A stretch of DNA of 64,000 nt from Salinivirgaceae bacterium (GTDB lineage Bacteria; Bacteroidota; Bacteroidia; Bacteroidales; SZUA-534), in the NCBI GenBank assembly GCA_017557605.1, contig JAFYYJ010000064.1, positions 1-64,000 on the forward strand, written 5' to 3'. The position numbers and the translations under genes are program-made. Within the stretch, counting starts at the first letter, position 1, and each line of letters starts with the position of its first letter. This document shows positions 33,052 to 41,190 of the stretch, piece by piece. The notes under the pieces were generated by a model. That model ran no database searches. It saw only the letters and a list, made by a program, of their open reading frames with translations, and was not told the DNA's origin.

Positions 33052-35146
33052 TGTATTCTTTGATTAAACAATTTGGTTCAACTTCAACGAATTTCGACTC
33101 ATATATGCCAACATTGTCGATAATATATGCCTTGCTTACGTTTGGTTTTAACAATTCATATTCTGCTTCAGTTAATTCTTTATGTATCAATGGGAATATC
33201 ACAACTTGATTTGATACATTCGGATAGAACTCCTTGATGACATTCTCGGCGTGCTCTTTGTCAAACTTTTGCATTGGGCTATCAATGAAAACAGGGAAAT
33301 CAATGTCTGATTCATCAACCAATGATTTGAGCAAAGCTGAAGCATACATTTGGCTTTCTCCTTTCGACAAACCGCTTTTATCTATTTTTTGACCATTACT
33401 GTCTAATAGGTTTATATCCACATCGTTGCCTTCCTGGTTAATGTCCACAACAACCTTTTTGATGAAACCTTTTTTGTGCATAAGAGCGTTCAATTCGTTC
33501 AAAATATTCTCTGATAGTTTTTCTTTGGTTTCATTTCTGTATTTGTTGATGAAATCCTTAAGGTTTTCAACAAGTTCTCTCGTTTTTTTGTCTTTTTCCG
33601 AATAACTTCTCGAATCGTCCAATTTCTTCCGCAAATCTTCTTGTCGCTTTTTTGCTGCGGTTATTTCATCATTGATATTTCTTATTTGTTCCTCCAATTT
33701 GCCTGTTTCATTGTCAATGGCTGAAACTCTATTGTCAAGCATTGATTTCTTTTGCCTTAACTCTGCCGTATAATCATCATCGGCATCTTTCTCCGCTTTC
33801 TTTATGTCTCTACGAATTTTGTCAATGTCGTTCCTTGCGCGGTTATACGTATCTGTTATTTTATTGAACTCTGTACTAAAACTGCCTTTCAAATTGCCAA
33901 TAAGCGCCCCAGTTTCGTTTATCTGTGTATCAGTAAAATCGTGCAATACTTGGAAATCTGTCGGAACATCCACTGCATTTGTGAAGAAATACTTGCGTAT
34001 CAGTTTTTTTATCTGCAACTCGTAAAAATCACGAGCATCAGTCGGAATAACATTCTTATAGTTTTTCTTCTCGATTTCAATGTCATTCAATATTGATTTT
34101 GTTTTGGCCTCAACATCGTCTTGTTTAAACCTATTGTCGTTGAAGGCTTTCTCTGCTTTTATCTGTTCGTAAACGTCGTTTAAAATTTCTCCTGACAAAC
34201 CAAAAGGAATCAAATCAAACAGTTCCTTCATTTGAGATTGCAAATCGGCAATTTTTTGTTCTTGCTCTGCCTCTTTTTCTTTAAGCTTTGCGAGTTGTTC
34301 GGGTGTTATAACACTACCATCTTGAATTAGACGGATTTGTATTTCATCAGATTCCTTTTTCTTTTCAACTTTTTCTTCGTGCAATTTTATGATTTGTTCT
34401 TCATTGGTTTCAATCTCAATCAATTTGTTCTTTATGTCGGTTTCTATTTGATTGAAAGATTGCTGGTCTTCTTTCGATGCAGATTTCTTGCGGTAATCAT
34501 CTTGCAAACTCTCTAATTGGTCTTTCAAATCCTCATATTTTTTTATTCCCAAAACTTCAGTGTAAGCCTTGCTCAATATTTTGCGTTGTTCGGGTGAGTT
34601 GTTCTCTGCAATAGAAACAATCTTTTCTGCATCAAAAAAGAAGAACTTGGCAACCTCAATAGGCAATATGAAATCTCGAATAAAAATCTCTTCTCCGTCT
34701 TGCTTCCCTTCTGTAGTTAATTCTCTAATCAATTCATTTGGGTAGCCATCAATCAAAACCTCAACACGGTCTTGGCTTGTGAAGTCATCGTAAGTTCTTG
34801 TAATTCTAACCTCATTACACGTTATATCTGGTATTTTCACATCTTGGAATACCACCGACACCGAAAATTTCGTTTCATTTTCCTGTTTGGCCTGATTGTT
34901 CAATGTTTTCGTTATGTACTTTGTATAACCGCCACTTTCTTCGATGACTTTCTTATACATTTCATCGACGTGTTCCATTTGCTTACCATACAAGCACCAA
35001 ACCAACGACATCAAAAATGTTGTTTTGCCAAATCCATTTTTGCCGCTCACTACTACTATATTTTTGTCGTTTGACGGCAAAAGGTTTATCGTATTCGACC
35101 CCTTGTAAATACGGAAGTTATCGAGTGTTATTTCTTTAATCTGCAT
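33029..35146 (-). CDS. dndD: DNA sulfur modification ATPase DndD
   Basis: An SMC/Rad50-like ATPase of 705 residues. N-terminal head: ITLDNFRIYKGSNTINL, Walker A VVSGKNGFGKTTFL at about 33-45, LPIEVAKFFFFDAEKIVSI. Long coiled-coil arms run from about 190 to 540 without a zinc hook. C-terminal head: signature LSKGESQMYASALLKSL, Walker B FPVFIDSPMQKFD. The FFFFDAEKI motif is typical of DndD. In Dnd systems DndD works with DndC and DndE in putting sulfur into the DNA backbone, probably by nicking or opening DNA. It overlaps dndC by 11 bases and is strongly AT-rich. Confidence 0.93.
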   Translation of the reverse strand: MQIKEITLDNFRIYKGSNTINLLPSNDKNIVVVSGKNGFGKTTFLMSLVWCLYGKQMEHVDEMYKKVIEESGGYTKYITKTLNNQAKQENETKFSVSVVFQDVKIPDITCNEVRITRTYDDFTSQDRVEVLIDGYPNELIRELTTEGKQDGEEIFIRDFILPIEVAKFFFFDAEKIVSIAENNSPEQRKILSKAYTEVLGIKKYEDLKDQLESLQDDYRKKSASKEDQQSFNQIETDIKNKLIEIETNEEQIIKLHEEKVEKKKESDEIQIRLIQDGSVITPEQLAKLKEKEAEQEQKIADLQSQMKELFDLIPFGLSGEILNDVYEQIKAEKAFNDNRFKQDDVEAKTKSILNDIEIEKKNYKNVIPTDARDFYELQIKKLIRKYFFTNAVDVPTDFQVLHDFTDTQINETGALIGNLKGSFSTEFNKITDTYNRARNDIDKIRRDIKKAEKDADDDYTAELRQKKSMLDNRVSAIDNETGKLEEQIRNINDEITAAKKRQEDLRKKLDDSRSYSEKDKKTRELVENLKDFINKYRNETKEKLSENILNELNALMHKKGFIKKVVVDINQEGNDVDINLLDSNGQKIDKSGLSKGESQMYASALLKSLVDESDIDFPVFIDSPMQKFDKEHAENVIKEFYPNVSNQVVIFPLIHKELTEAEYELLKPNVSKAYIIDNVGIYESKFVEVEPNCLIKEYNERYAAD

Positions 35147-36506
35147 TGTTTTCCTTGTTTATATAGTTCTCGATACGCGTTTCAATGTCGGTTTTTAACC
35201 CACGTTTACGGTTCAATAACGATTTGCTTTTTTGAAGAGTCAGCAACTCTTGTATCAAATCGTAGTTGTTGGGGCTGTCTTTGCAGACTTCTTTCAGCAA
35301 GTCAACCTCTTTTTTAAGTTTCTCGTTATTCTCCTTCATATCGAAATCAGTTTTATAAATCTTGTGATATATGTCAGATACTTTATAGTCAAAAATAAAA
35401 TCGCGATACCAAATCGTCTGTATTGCAATAAGTTCTTGATTGGTTATTAATTGTGCATTGGGGTGCCTTTGTTGGATTTCCTTTTGTGTTTCCATCAGTT
35501 TCTCCAACATTAAGGCTCTATAGACTGGGGTGTAACTGCCCATATCGTTTACGGCTTTTGTCCCGTTCCGTCTTGTTGTCATTCGGTTGTTAATATTGTT
35601 GCGTTCTGCAACTATCCAATCTCTATACGTCAGTAAAGGTTTCAACCATTCAAAGCCATTGTTAATCAGAGCCGCCATCGATTTATCCTCTTTCACAACA
35701 GTACACAACCAACAACCAAAACGGCTTTGTCCGCACGATTTATGAGTTGTGTCTGTGACAACAACTGGGCATTCATAGTCATCGGCCGATGCATCCGCAT
35801 ATATCTGAAACAATTGCTTATTGTCAGCTCCCCACGGCGAAGGCATTTTGTTTATTATATACCAAACTTGTTCCAACAGCAAGTGCCTTATTGGGGCATA
35901 CATCCACGCATTGGGTTGAATAGGATGTTTCGTAAGTCTTTTACCTTTTATCGAGTGGCTTTTCATTGTCCTGGCACGAGTAGCACTTTCTGCGTAACGT
36001 GTACCAATTAGAATGATAGCCTCTCCAAAAGTGTCAACTTGTTCGGTAATGAAACGAACGGTAGGTTTTATTTTCAAACGCTCCGTGCACCAACGAAACG
36101 CGTTGTTTGGTGCAGGATAGCCTTTACCAATCATATTCACCCAAAGAGAATCTTCCAATCGTGGAATAGTTCTTACAACACGTATTGGCATATCTTGTTC
36201 TACAGCAGCCTGTTCTATTTTGTCCAACACACCATTCACATATTCAACAATGATTGGGTTTTCAATCATTGTATCGTTACTTACAACATAGACATCGCGC
36301 CCAACAAAACCGTGAAAATGCTTGGCTTTTTCCAATGCCTTCCACACTAATTGAAGCATTACTGTAGAATCCTTGCCTCCGCTAAATCCTATTATCCACG
36401 GGCGTTTGGTAGAATCAGCGAACATATATTGGTCGAGAATCTCATCTATTATGTTTTGAACAAATTCCAAATCGTCAACAACAATCTTTCCTCGTCCGTC
36501 AAACAC
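35136..36506 (-). CDS. dndC: DNA phosphorothioation sulfurtransferase DndC
   Basis: A PAPS-reductase-like protein of 456 residues. The ATP-pyrophosphatase loop is IIGFSGGKDSTVMLQLVW. The family's IGTRYAESATRARTM follows. Likely iron-sulphur ligands are the cysteine in AFRWCTERLK and those in SCGQSRFGCWLC. DndC takes sulfur from a cysteine desulfurase (DndA or IscS) and activates it for transfer to DNA; no desulfurase gene is in the window. Start is GTG at 36506: an in-frame TAG lies nine codons upstream and the next Met is residue 28, too close to the P-loop. First gene of the dndC-dndD-dndE unit. Confidence 0.93.
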   Translation of the reverse strand: MFDGRGKIVVDDLEFVQNIIDEILDQYMFADSTKRPWIIGFSGGKDSTVMLQLVWKALEKAKHFHGFVGRDVYVVSNDTMIENPIIVEYVNGVLDKIEQAAVEQDMPIRVVRTIPRLEDSLWVNMIGKGYPAPNNAFRWCTERLKIKPTVRFITEQVDTFGEAIILIGTRYAESATRARTMKSHSIKGKRLTKHPIQPNAWMYAPIRHLLLEQVWYIINKMPSPWGADNKQLFQIYADASADDYECPVVVTDTTHKSCGQSRFGCWLCTVVKEDKSMAALINNGFEWLKPLLTYRDWIVAERNNINNRMTTRRNGTKAVNDMGSYTPVYRALMLEKLMETQKEIQQRHPNAQLITNQELIAIQTIWYRDFIFDYKVSDIYHKIYKTDFDMKENNEKLKKEVDLLKEVCKDSPNNYDLIQELLTLQKSKSLLNRKRGLKTDIETRIENYINKENNAD

Positions 36507-36860
36507 CCCGAATCGGACTTTGTTACCAATCTATTATTATACAGCCACATACAAAAACGTGGGTATCTGAACCTTCACTAGTCTGTCGTTTGTGGTTGTA
36601 GGAAAAACCATTGAGTATAGACAAGCAAAGAGATACCCACGTTGCGTGTATATAGCCCGAGAAAGCGTGCTGGGACAAAACGCCCCAAGGCACACCCCCG
36701 GAATGTATACCACATCCGTAGCATCGTCTTTAGCACTGTTTTTGATACTCGATATTTGAAGTTTCCTACATTTCAAACGACCAAAAACAAGCATCAGGTG
36801 ACGCTTTATGTATGTAACGCCGTAAATGCTAAAATGGCACAAACGGCAAAGGACAAATGT
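36507..36860 (-). ncRNA. Structured 350-base leader upstream of dndC, possible RNA
   Basis: No convincing gene lies in the 586 bases between dndC and the symporter. Read on the minus strand, the stretch contains a 13-base perfect inverted repeat (36556-36568 with 36631-36643), an inner TGGTT/AACCA hairpin in its loop, and a second hairpin where GTGC-TGGG pairs with CCCA-AG-GCAC (about 36668-36694). A TAnnTTTG box at 36854-36861 points into it. This could be a regulatory leader of the dnd operon or an independent RNA. Function unknown. 36862-37036 shows nothing further. Confidence 0.4.
36556..36643. repeat. 13-base perfect inverted repeat with 62-base spacer
   Basis: AACGTGGGTATCT at 36556-36568 and its exact complement AGATACCCACGTT at 36631-36643. 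The arms are too far apart and too exact for a simple terminator, and no T-run follows. It may be a long-range RNA stem or a recombination/operator site. Confidence 0.75.
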
Positions 36861-36861
36861 A
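36854..36861 (-). promoter_or_regulatory. Possible -7 box driving the dnd leader
   Basis: Minus strand TACATTTG, an exact TAnnTTTG match; no good -33 box. The distance to the dndC GTG is about 348 bases, so a long untranslated leader would result. A TATAAT-like string just before dndC is a second, weaker option. Confidence 0.35.
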
Positions 36862-37036
36862 GGGAAATTTGGAAAAGATTGTAGTGTCCGCGTTTTAATT
36901 CTATTCGCATATCAGTTCTCATATTTTATATCAAACTTTTCCCGCACTTGTCCTAAACTTATCTTGTCGTGTTGCCAAATTATGCAGTTGCCAACTGTAC
37001 AAATAATTCGGTTTTTCAAAGAAAAGAGTCGACAAC

Positions 37037-37066
37037 AAAAAAGGCTATCCTCAGCGGATAGCCTTT
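37037..37066 (-). terminator. Intrinsic terminator after the alanine symporter
   Basis: AAAGGCTATCC and GGATAGCCTTT around a five-base loop; on the minus strand the second arm runs into a six-T tract. It sits 27 bases after the symporter stop and closely resembles the terminator after dnaK. Confidence 0.85.
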
Positions 37067-37092
37067 CTACTTGCTTATTGAATATCACCAAC

Positions 37093-38652
37093 TTATTTTT
37101 CCTCCCAAAAATCAGCATTGCTTATGCCGAACTCCTGCGGGTGGAAAACAGGTTCGCAGCCTTCTTTTTGCTGCCGTTCGTAATCGTTGAGCGCGCGTAA
37201 TGCCTGCGACGACAACAGCAGTATGGCAAGAATATTTATCCAGGCCATCAGCCCCACACCAATATCGCCCAACGTCCACACCGAGCCGCTTCCCGACAAG
37301 GAGCCGGCAAACACCGTCAGAACGGTAACGCCGCGCAGTATCCAGATAATCACACGCTCGCCTTTGTCGTTGACACGTCCCTCTTCCGATAATTCGGGGT
37401 GATTTTTGCGGCGACGCCAACGGCTGAACAGATAGACAAGGTTGGTCTCGGCGTAATAGTAATAGGCCATAATGGTTGTGAAGACAAAAAAGAAGAGCGC
37501 CACCGATACAATAATGTCACCCGCTTGCGGCCCGACAACGGTGCCCAATGCCGATGATGTGTAAAACACTCCCGGCTCGCCTGTTGGGGCATTGGCGTTT
37601 TGTTGAAGATAGGTTACAATGGTTTCGCCTGTGGGCGCAGTCTGCACATTGTCGATGATGTTATACGTTTTGCAGGCCAGAATCATCAATGCCGTGGCGG
37701 TGCATACAAGCAGCGTATCGATATAAACCGAAAACGCCTGCACAAGTCCTTGTTTGACAGGGTGATTCACCGTTGCGGCCGCAGCAATTATCGGCCCAGT
37801 ACCCTGCCCAGCCTCATTGCTGAAAATTCCACGTTTCACACCCATTGCTATTGTTGTGCCCAAAATGGCGCCACCAACCTCGTCAACGCCCACAGCGCCT
37901 CGCAACATCTGAATAAACATATCGGGGACAACATCGTAATTGACAGCAAGAACCACAATGGAAAGGACTATATAAATAAAAGCCATAAACGGCGCAACTA
38001 TCTGTGCCACTTGGGCAATCCGCTTCACACCTCCAATAATAACCAACGCTATCAGCAGAGCCACCACCGCACCTATCATCCACGGCTCGATGCCAAACGT
38101 GCGCGCGCAGGAAATGGCCACACCATTGCACTGAAGCGGTGGCAGGCACACGCCACAAGCCAATGCTGTGAACACGGCAAACAGGCAGGCGAAAAACGTG
38201 CCGTGCAATCCCTTTTCGATATAATATGCCGGACCGCCGCGGAACTGTCCGTTGTGTTTCTCCTTGTAGATTTGCGCCAGTGTGGCCTCAGCAAAAGCCG
38301 TGCCCGCGCCGAAAAAGGCGATAATCCACATCCAGACAATGGCCCCGGGACCGCCAAAACCTATGGCCGTGGCAACACCGACAATATTGCCTGTTCCCAC
38401 GCGTCCTGACAACGCCAAAGCGAAAGCCTGAAACGAAGAAATGCCCACTCGCTTCTTGCCATTGTTGGCTGCGCCGAAAAGCAGACGGAACATCTCGCCA
38501 AACCGCCGCACCTGTACAAAGCGCGTGCGCAAACTGAAATAGAGTCCTGCAGCCAGACATAAGACCACCAGCGCAGGACACCAAACCAAACCATTTATAA
38601 AAGATACCGCAGAAGCGAACCAATCACCTATTTGGTAGAAAAAACTGCTCAA
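37093..38652 (-). CDS. Sodium:alanine symporter (AGCS family)
   Basis: An inner-membrane carrier of 519 residues. AGCS signatures are plain: GLYFSLRTRFVQVRRF, SSFQAFALALSGRVGTGNIVGVATAI (the family pattern), WMWIIAFFGAGTAFAEATLAQIYKEK, RGGPAYYIEKGL and GVKRGIFSNEAGQGTGPIIAAAA. It takes up alanine or glycine with sodium. The gene is longer than the usual 450-490 residues because of the C-terminal tail. It stands alone between two terminators. A TATCTTGC string upstream on the minus strand at about 38740 resembles, but does not match, the promoter consensus. Confidence 0.93.
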   Translation of the reverse strand: MSSFFYQIGDWFASAVSFINGLVWCPALVVLCLAAGLYFSLRTRFVQVRRFGEMFRLLFGAANNGKKRVGISSFQAFALALSGRVGTGNIVGVATAIGFGGPGAIVWMWIIAFFGAGTAFAEATLAQIYKEKHNGQFRGGPAYYIEKGLHGTFFACLFAVFTALACGVCLPPLQCNGVAISCARTFGIEPWMIGAVVALLIALVIIGGVKRIAQVAQIVAPFMAFIYIVLSIVVLAVNYDVVPDMFIQMLRGAVGVDEVGGAILGTTIAMGVKRGIFSNEAGQGTGPIIAAAATVNHPVKQGLVQAFSVYIDTLLVCTATALMILACKTYNIIDNVQTAPTGETIVTYLQQNANAPTGEPGVFYTSSALGTVVGPQAGDIIVSVALFFFVFTTIMAYYYYAETNLVYLFSRWRRRKNHPELSEEGRVNDKGERVIIWILRGVTVLTVFAGSLSGSGSVWTLGDIGVGLMAWINILAILLLSSQALRALNDYERQQKEGCEPVFHPQEFGISNADFWEEK

Positions 38653-38843
38653 AACGCAATCTGATTTTTAGATTCTACATTATGTGCGTCAACTAAACCC
38701 ATTGTTAAACACACACTTACATTCTAGATTTCGCGGCGCAAGATAGTTTTTTTCTGTTTTTCAGCAGAACAAATTGAACATTGATTTTCGACAGAAGCTT
38801 CTGCGTGGATGATTTAATAGTCCTTCATAAAAAACGCCCAACA

Positions 38844-38875
38844 AAAAAAGGCCATCCTCATCGGATAGCCTTTTT
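38844..38875 (-). terminator. Intrinsic terminator after dnaK
   Basis: AAAGGCCATCC and GGATAGCCTTT around a TCATC loop, followed on the minus strand by a seven-T tract, 25 bases past the dnaK stop. Confidence 0.85.
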
Positions 38876-38899
38876 GCTAGCATATTGAATATCAATATT

Positions 38900-40813
38900 T
38901 TACTTAACTTCTTCGAAGTCGACATCTGTAACTTCGTCACCGCCGTTCTTGCCACCATTGTTAGCCTGCTGTTGTTGGCCAGCGTTTGGGTGAGCCTGTT
39001 GGGCTTGAGCCTGTGCGTTGTACATCTCCTGCGAAGCGGCTTGGAATGCGGTGTTCACCTCGTTCATAGCTGCGTCGATAGCGGCAATGTCTTGAGCCTT
39101 GTGAGCGTCTTTCAGTTTGTTCAGAGCGGTCTCGATGGCCGATTTCTTGTCGGCAGGCAGTTTGTCGCCGTACTCCTTCAGGTTCTTCTCGGTTTGGAAA
39201 ATCACCGAGTCAGCCTGATTGATTTTGTCGATGCGCTCTTTCTCCTTCTTGTCGGCTTCGGCGTTGGCCTCGGCTTCAGCTTTCATACGCTTGATTTCGT
39301 CGTCAGACAGACCTGACGATGCCTCGATGCGGATTTTCTGCTCCTTGCCGGTGGCCTTGTCTTTGGCCGAAACGTTCAGAATACCGTTGGCGTCGATATC
39401 GAAAGTAACCTCAATCTGCGGCTCACCACGACGGGCAGGCATAATGCCGTCCAAGTGGAAGCGGCCGATAGTTTTGTTGTCCTTCGCCATTGAGCGTTCG
39501 CCTTGCAGCACGTGAATCTCAACCGAAGGTTGGTTGTCGACAGCTGTTGTGAACACTTCCGATTTCTTTGTCGGGATGGTGGTGTTGGCCTCGATGAGTT
39601 TAGTCATCACGCCGCCCATTGTCTCAATACCCAGCGAAAGCGGGGTAACGTCGAGCAACAGCACGTCTTTCACATCACCAGTCAGGACGCCGCCTTGGAT
39701 GGCAGCACCAATGGCCACAACCTCGTCAGGGTTGACACCTTTTGAAGGTGCTTTTCCGAAGAATTTCTCAACAGCCTGCTGAATGGCCGGGATACGTGTT
39801 GAACCGCCCACCAGAATAACCTCGTTGATATCGTTAACTGTCAAACCAGCGTTTTGCAGAGCCGATTTGCAAGGTGCGATTGTTCGTTGGATAAGGTCGT
39901 CAATCAACTGCTCGAATTTTGCACGTGTCAGAGTGCGAACCAAGTGACGTGGAACGCCGTCGACAGGCATAATGTAAGGCAGGTTGATTTCAGTCGAAGT
40001 GGTGTTCGAAAGCTCGATTTTTGCCTTCTCGGCAGCCTCTTTCAAACGTTGAAGCGCCATTGGGTCTTTGCTCAAGTCAACACCGCCGTTCTCGTCTTTG
40101 AACTCTTGAACCAGCCACTCAATAATACGATGGTCGAAGTCGTCACCGCCAAGGTGGGTATCGCCGTCGGTCGATTTAACCTCGAACACGCCATCGCCAA
40201 GTTCAAGCACTGATACATCGTGGGTACCACCACCGCAGTCGAACACAACAATCTTCATATCCTTGTTGGTCTTGTCCAAGCCGTAGGCAAGGGCAGCCGC
40301 GGTAGGCTCGTTCACAATACGGCGGACATTCAAGCCTGCAATCTCGCCGGCCTCTTTAGTATCCTGACGCTGCGAGTCGTTGAAGTAAGCCGGCACAGTG
40401 ATTACGGCGTCCGTAACTTCCTGTCCCAGATAGTCTTCGGCGGTTTTCTTCATCTTCTGAAGAATGATGGCCGAAATCTCTTGCGGTGTGTAGAGACGTC
40501 CGTCGATGTCGACACGCGGGGTGTTGTTGTCGCCGCGCACTACTTTATAAGGCACGCGCGAAATCTCGTTCGAAAGGTTGTCGTAGCGTTCGCCCATAAA
40601 CCTCTTGATAGAGAACACCGTCTTCTGCGGATTGGTTATGGCCTGACGTTTGGCAGGGTCGCCAACTTTGCGCTCGCCACCGTCAATAAAGCCGATTACC
40701 GAAGGCGTTGTACGTTTGCCTTCGCTGTTTGCAATAACTACAGGTTCGTTGCCTTCCATCACGGCAACGCAAGAGTTTGTAGTTCCTAAATCGATTCCAA
40801 TTATCTTTCCCAT
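38900..40813 (-). CDS. dnaK: Chaperone DnaK (Hsp70)
   Basis: A cytosolic ATP-dependent chaperone of 637 residues. The nucleotide-binding domain opens with [18 protein letters not shown], followed by [19 protein letters not shown] and [15 protein letters not shown]. The substrate-binding domain holds [17 protein letters not shown] and the lid follows after about residue 500. A Gln/Ala/Asn-rich tail ends in [11 protein letters not shown], the usual acidic tip. dnaJ and grpE are not adjacent. The upstream region lacks a TAnnTTTG box but has a sigma-54-like element. Confidence 0.98.
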   Translation of the reverse strand: MGKIIGIDLGTTNSCVAVMEGNEPVVIANSEGKRTTPSVIGFIDGGERKVGDPAKRQAITNPQKTVFSIKRFMGERYDNLSNEISRVPYKVVRGDNNTPRVDIDGRLYTPQEISAIILQKMKKTAEDYLGQEVTDAVITVPAYFNDSQRQDTKEAGEIAGLNVRRIVNEPTAAALAYGLDKTNKDMKIVVFDCGGGTHDVSVLELGDGVFEVKSTDGDTHLGGDDFDHRIIEWLVQEFKDENGGVDLSKDPMALQRLKEAAEKAKIELSNTTSTEINLPYIMPVDGVPRHLVRTLTRAKFEQLIDDLIQRTIAPCKSALQNAGLTVNDINEVILVGGSTRIPAIQQAVEKFFGKAPSKGVNPDEVVAIGAAIQGGVLTGDVKDVLLLDVTPLSLGIETMGGVMTKLIEANTTIPTKKSEVFTTAVDNQPSVEIHVLQGERSMAKDNKTIGRFHLDGIMPARRGEPQIEVTFDIDANGILNVSAKDKATGKEQKIRIEASSGLSDDEIKRMKAEAEANAEADKKEKERIDKINQADSVIFQTEKNLKEYGDKLPADKKSAIETALNKLKDAHKAQDIAAIDAAMNEVNTAFQAASQEMYNAQAQAQQAHPNAGQQQQANNGGKNGGDEVTDVDFEEVK

Positions 40814-40866
40814 AATATTTAAATTTTAAATTGTTGTTCAATTTCAAAAATTGATGCCTTGCAACT

Positions 40867-40882
40867 GACAATCTCTGTGCCA
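40867..40882 (-). promoter_or_regulatory. Possible sigma-54 (-24/-12) promoter for dnaK
   Basis: Minus strand TGGCAC-AGAGA-TTGT, one base from TGGCAC-N5-TTGC, with the correct spacing and about 54 bases ahead of the dnaK ATG. The match is good but a single site can arise by chance. Confidence 0.45.
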
Positions 40883-40952
40883 GACGGTTTTTGACCGATT
40901 TTCGGCGGCAACGTCCGAATTTTTGTCAGTCAGGGTGGTGCGCTTCCGCGAT

Positions 40953-40976
40953 TTCTGTCAGTCCGCACTGACAGAA
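40953..40976. repeat. Perfect 10-4-10 palindrome upstream of dnaK
   Basis: TTCTGTCAGT-CCGC-ACTGACAGAA. Further half-sites TGTCAGT and ACTGACA occur at about 40924 and 40863. It lies about 70 bases upstream of the sigma-54-like element. It could be an enhancer/operator site or an RNA hairpin; it has no adjoining T-run. Confidence 0.6.
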
Positions 40977-41056
40977 TGACGGATTGAAAGATTAAAGACA
41001 TAAGGCAGATGGCATAAGAACATACAGCCTGTGCGGTTTGCGTTTTCCGTTTCAGT

Positions 41057-41064
41057 TATTTTTG
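41057..41064 (+). promoter_or_regulatory. Possible -7 box of the envelope-biogenesis operon
   Basis: TATTTTTG (exact TAnnTTTG), with TTTG at 41037-41040 only 16 bases upstream. The box is 127 bases ahead of the start at 41191, leaving a long leader in which I see nothing else. Confidence 0.4.
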
Positions 41065-41190
41065 TATTTTGCCGCGATTATTGCGCAGCGGTTTTTTGTT
41101 CGCAATATCTTGATTTACAATTATTAAGACAATGTTTAACAAGGATTGTCTCCGTTATTGGAAGGCGGTTCGTTTTTAGAAATGATATAT

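Noticed and set aside
36507-36540. TATAAT-like string just before dndC as its promoter
   Set aside because: Bacteroidetes housekeeping promoters use TAnnTTTG, and the string lies in an AT-rich stretch with no matching upstream box.
36556-36643. Integron attC site
   Set aside because: The outer AAC/GTT bases and long inverted repeat are suggestive, but the GTTRRRY core is not satisfied and no integrase is present.
36537-36842. A 101-codon minus-strand frame upstream of dndC
   Set aside because: It runs straight across the inverted repeats and hairpins, shows no domain, and has Cys/Ile/Tyr-rich composition unlike neighbouring proteins. A structured untranslated region explains it better, though a protein is not excluded.
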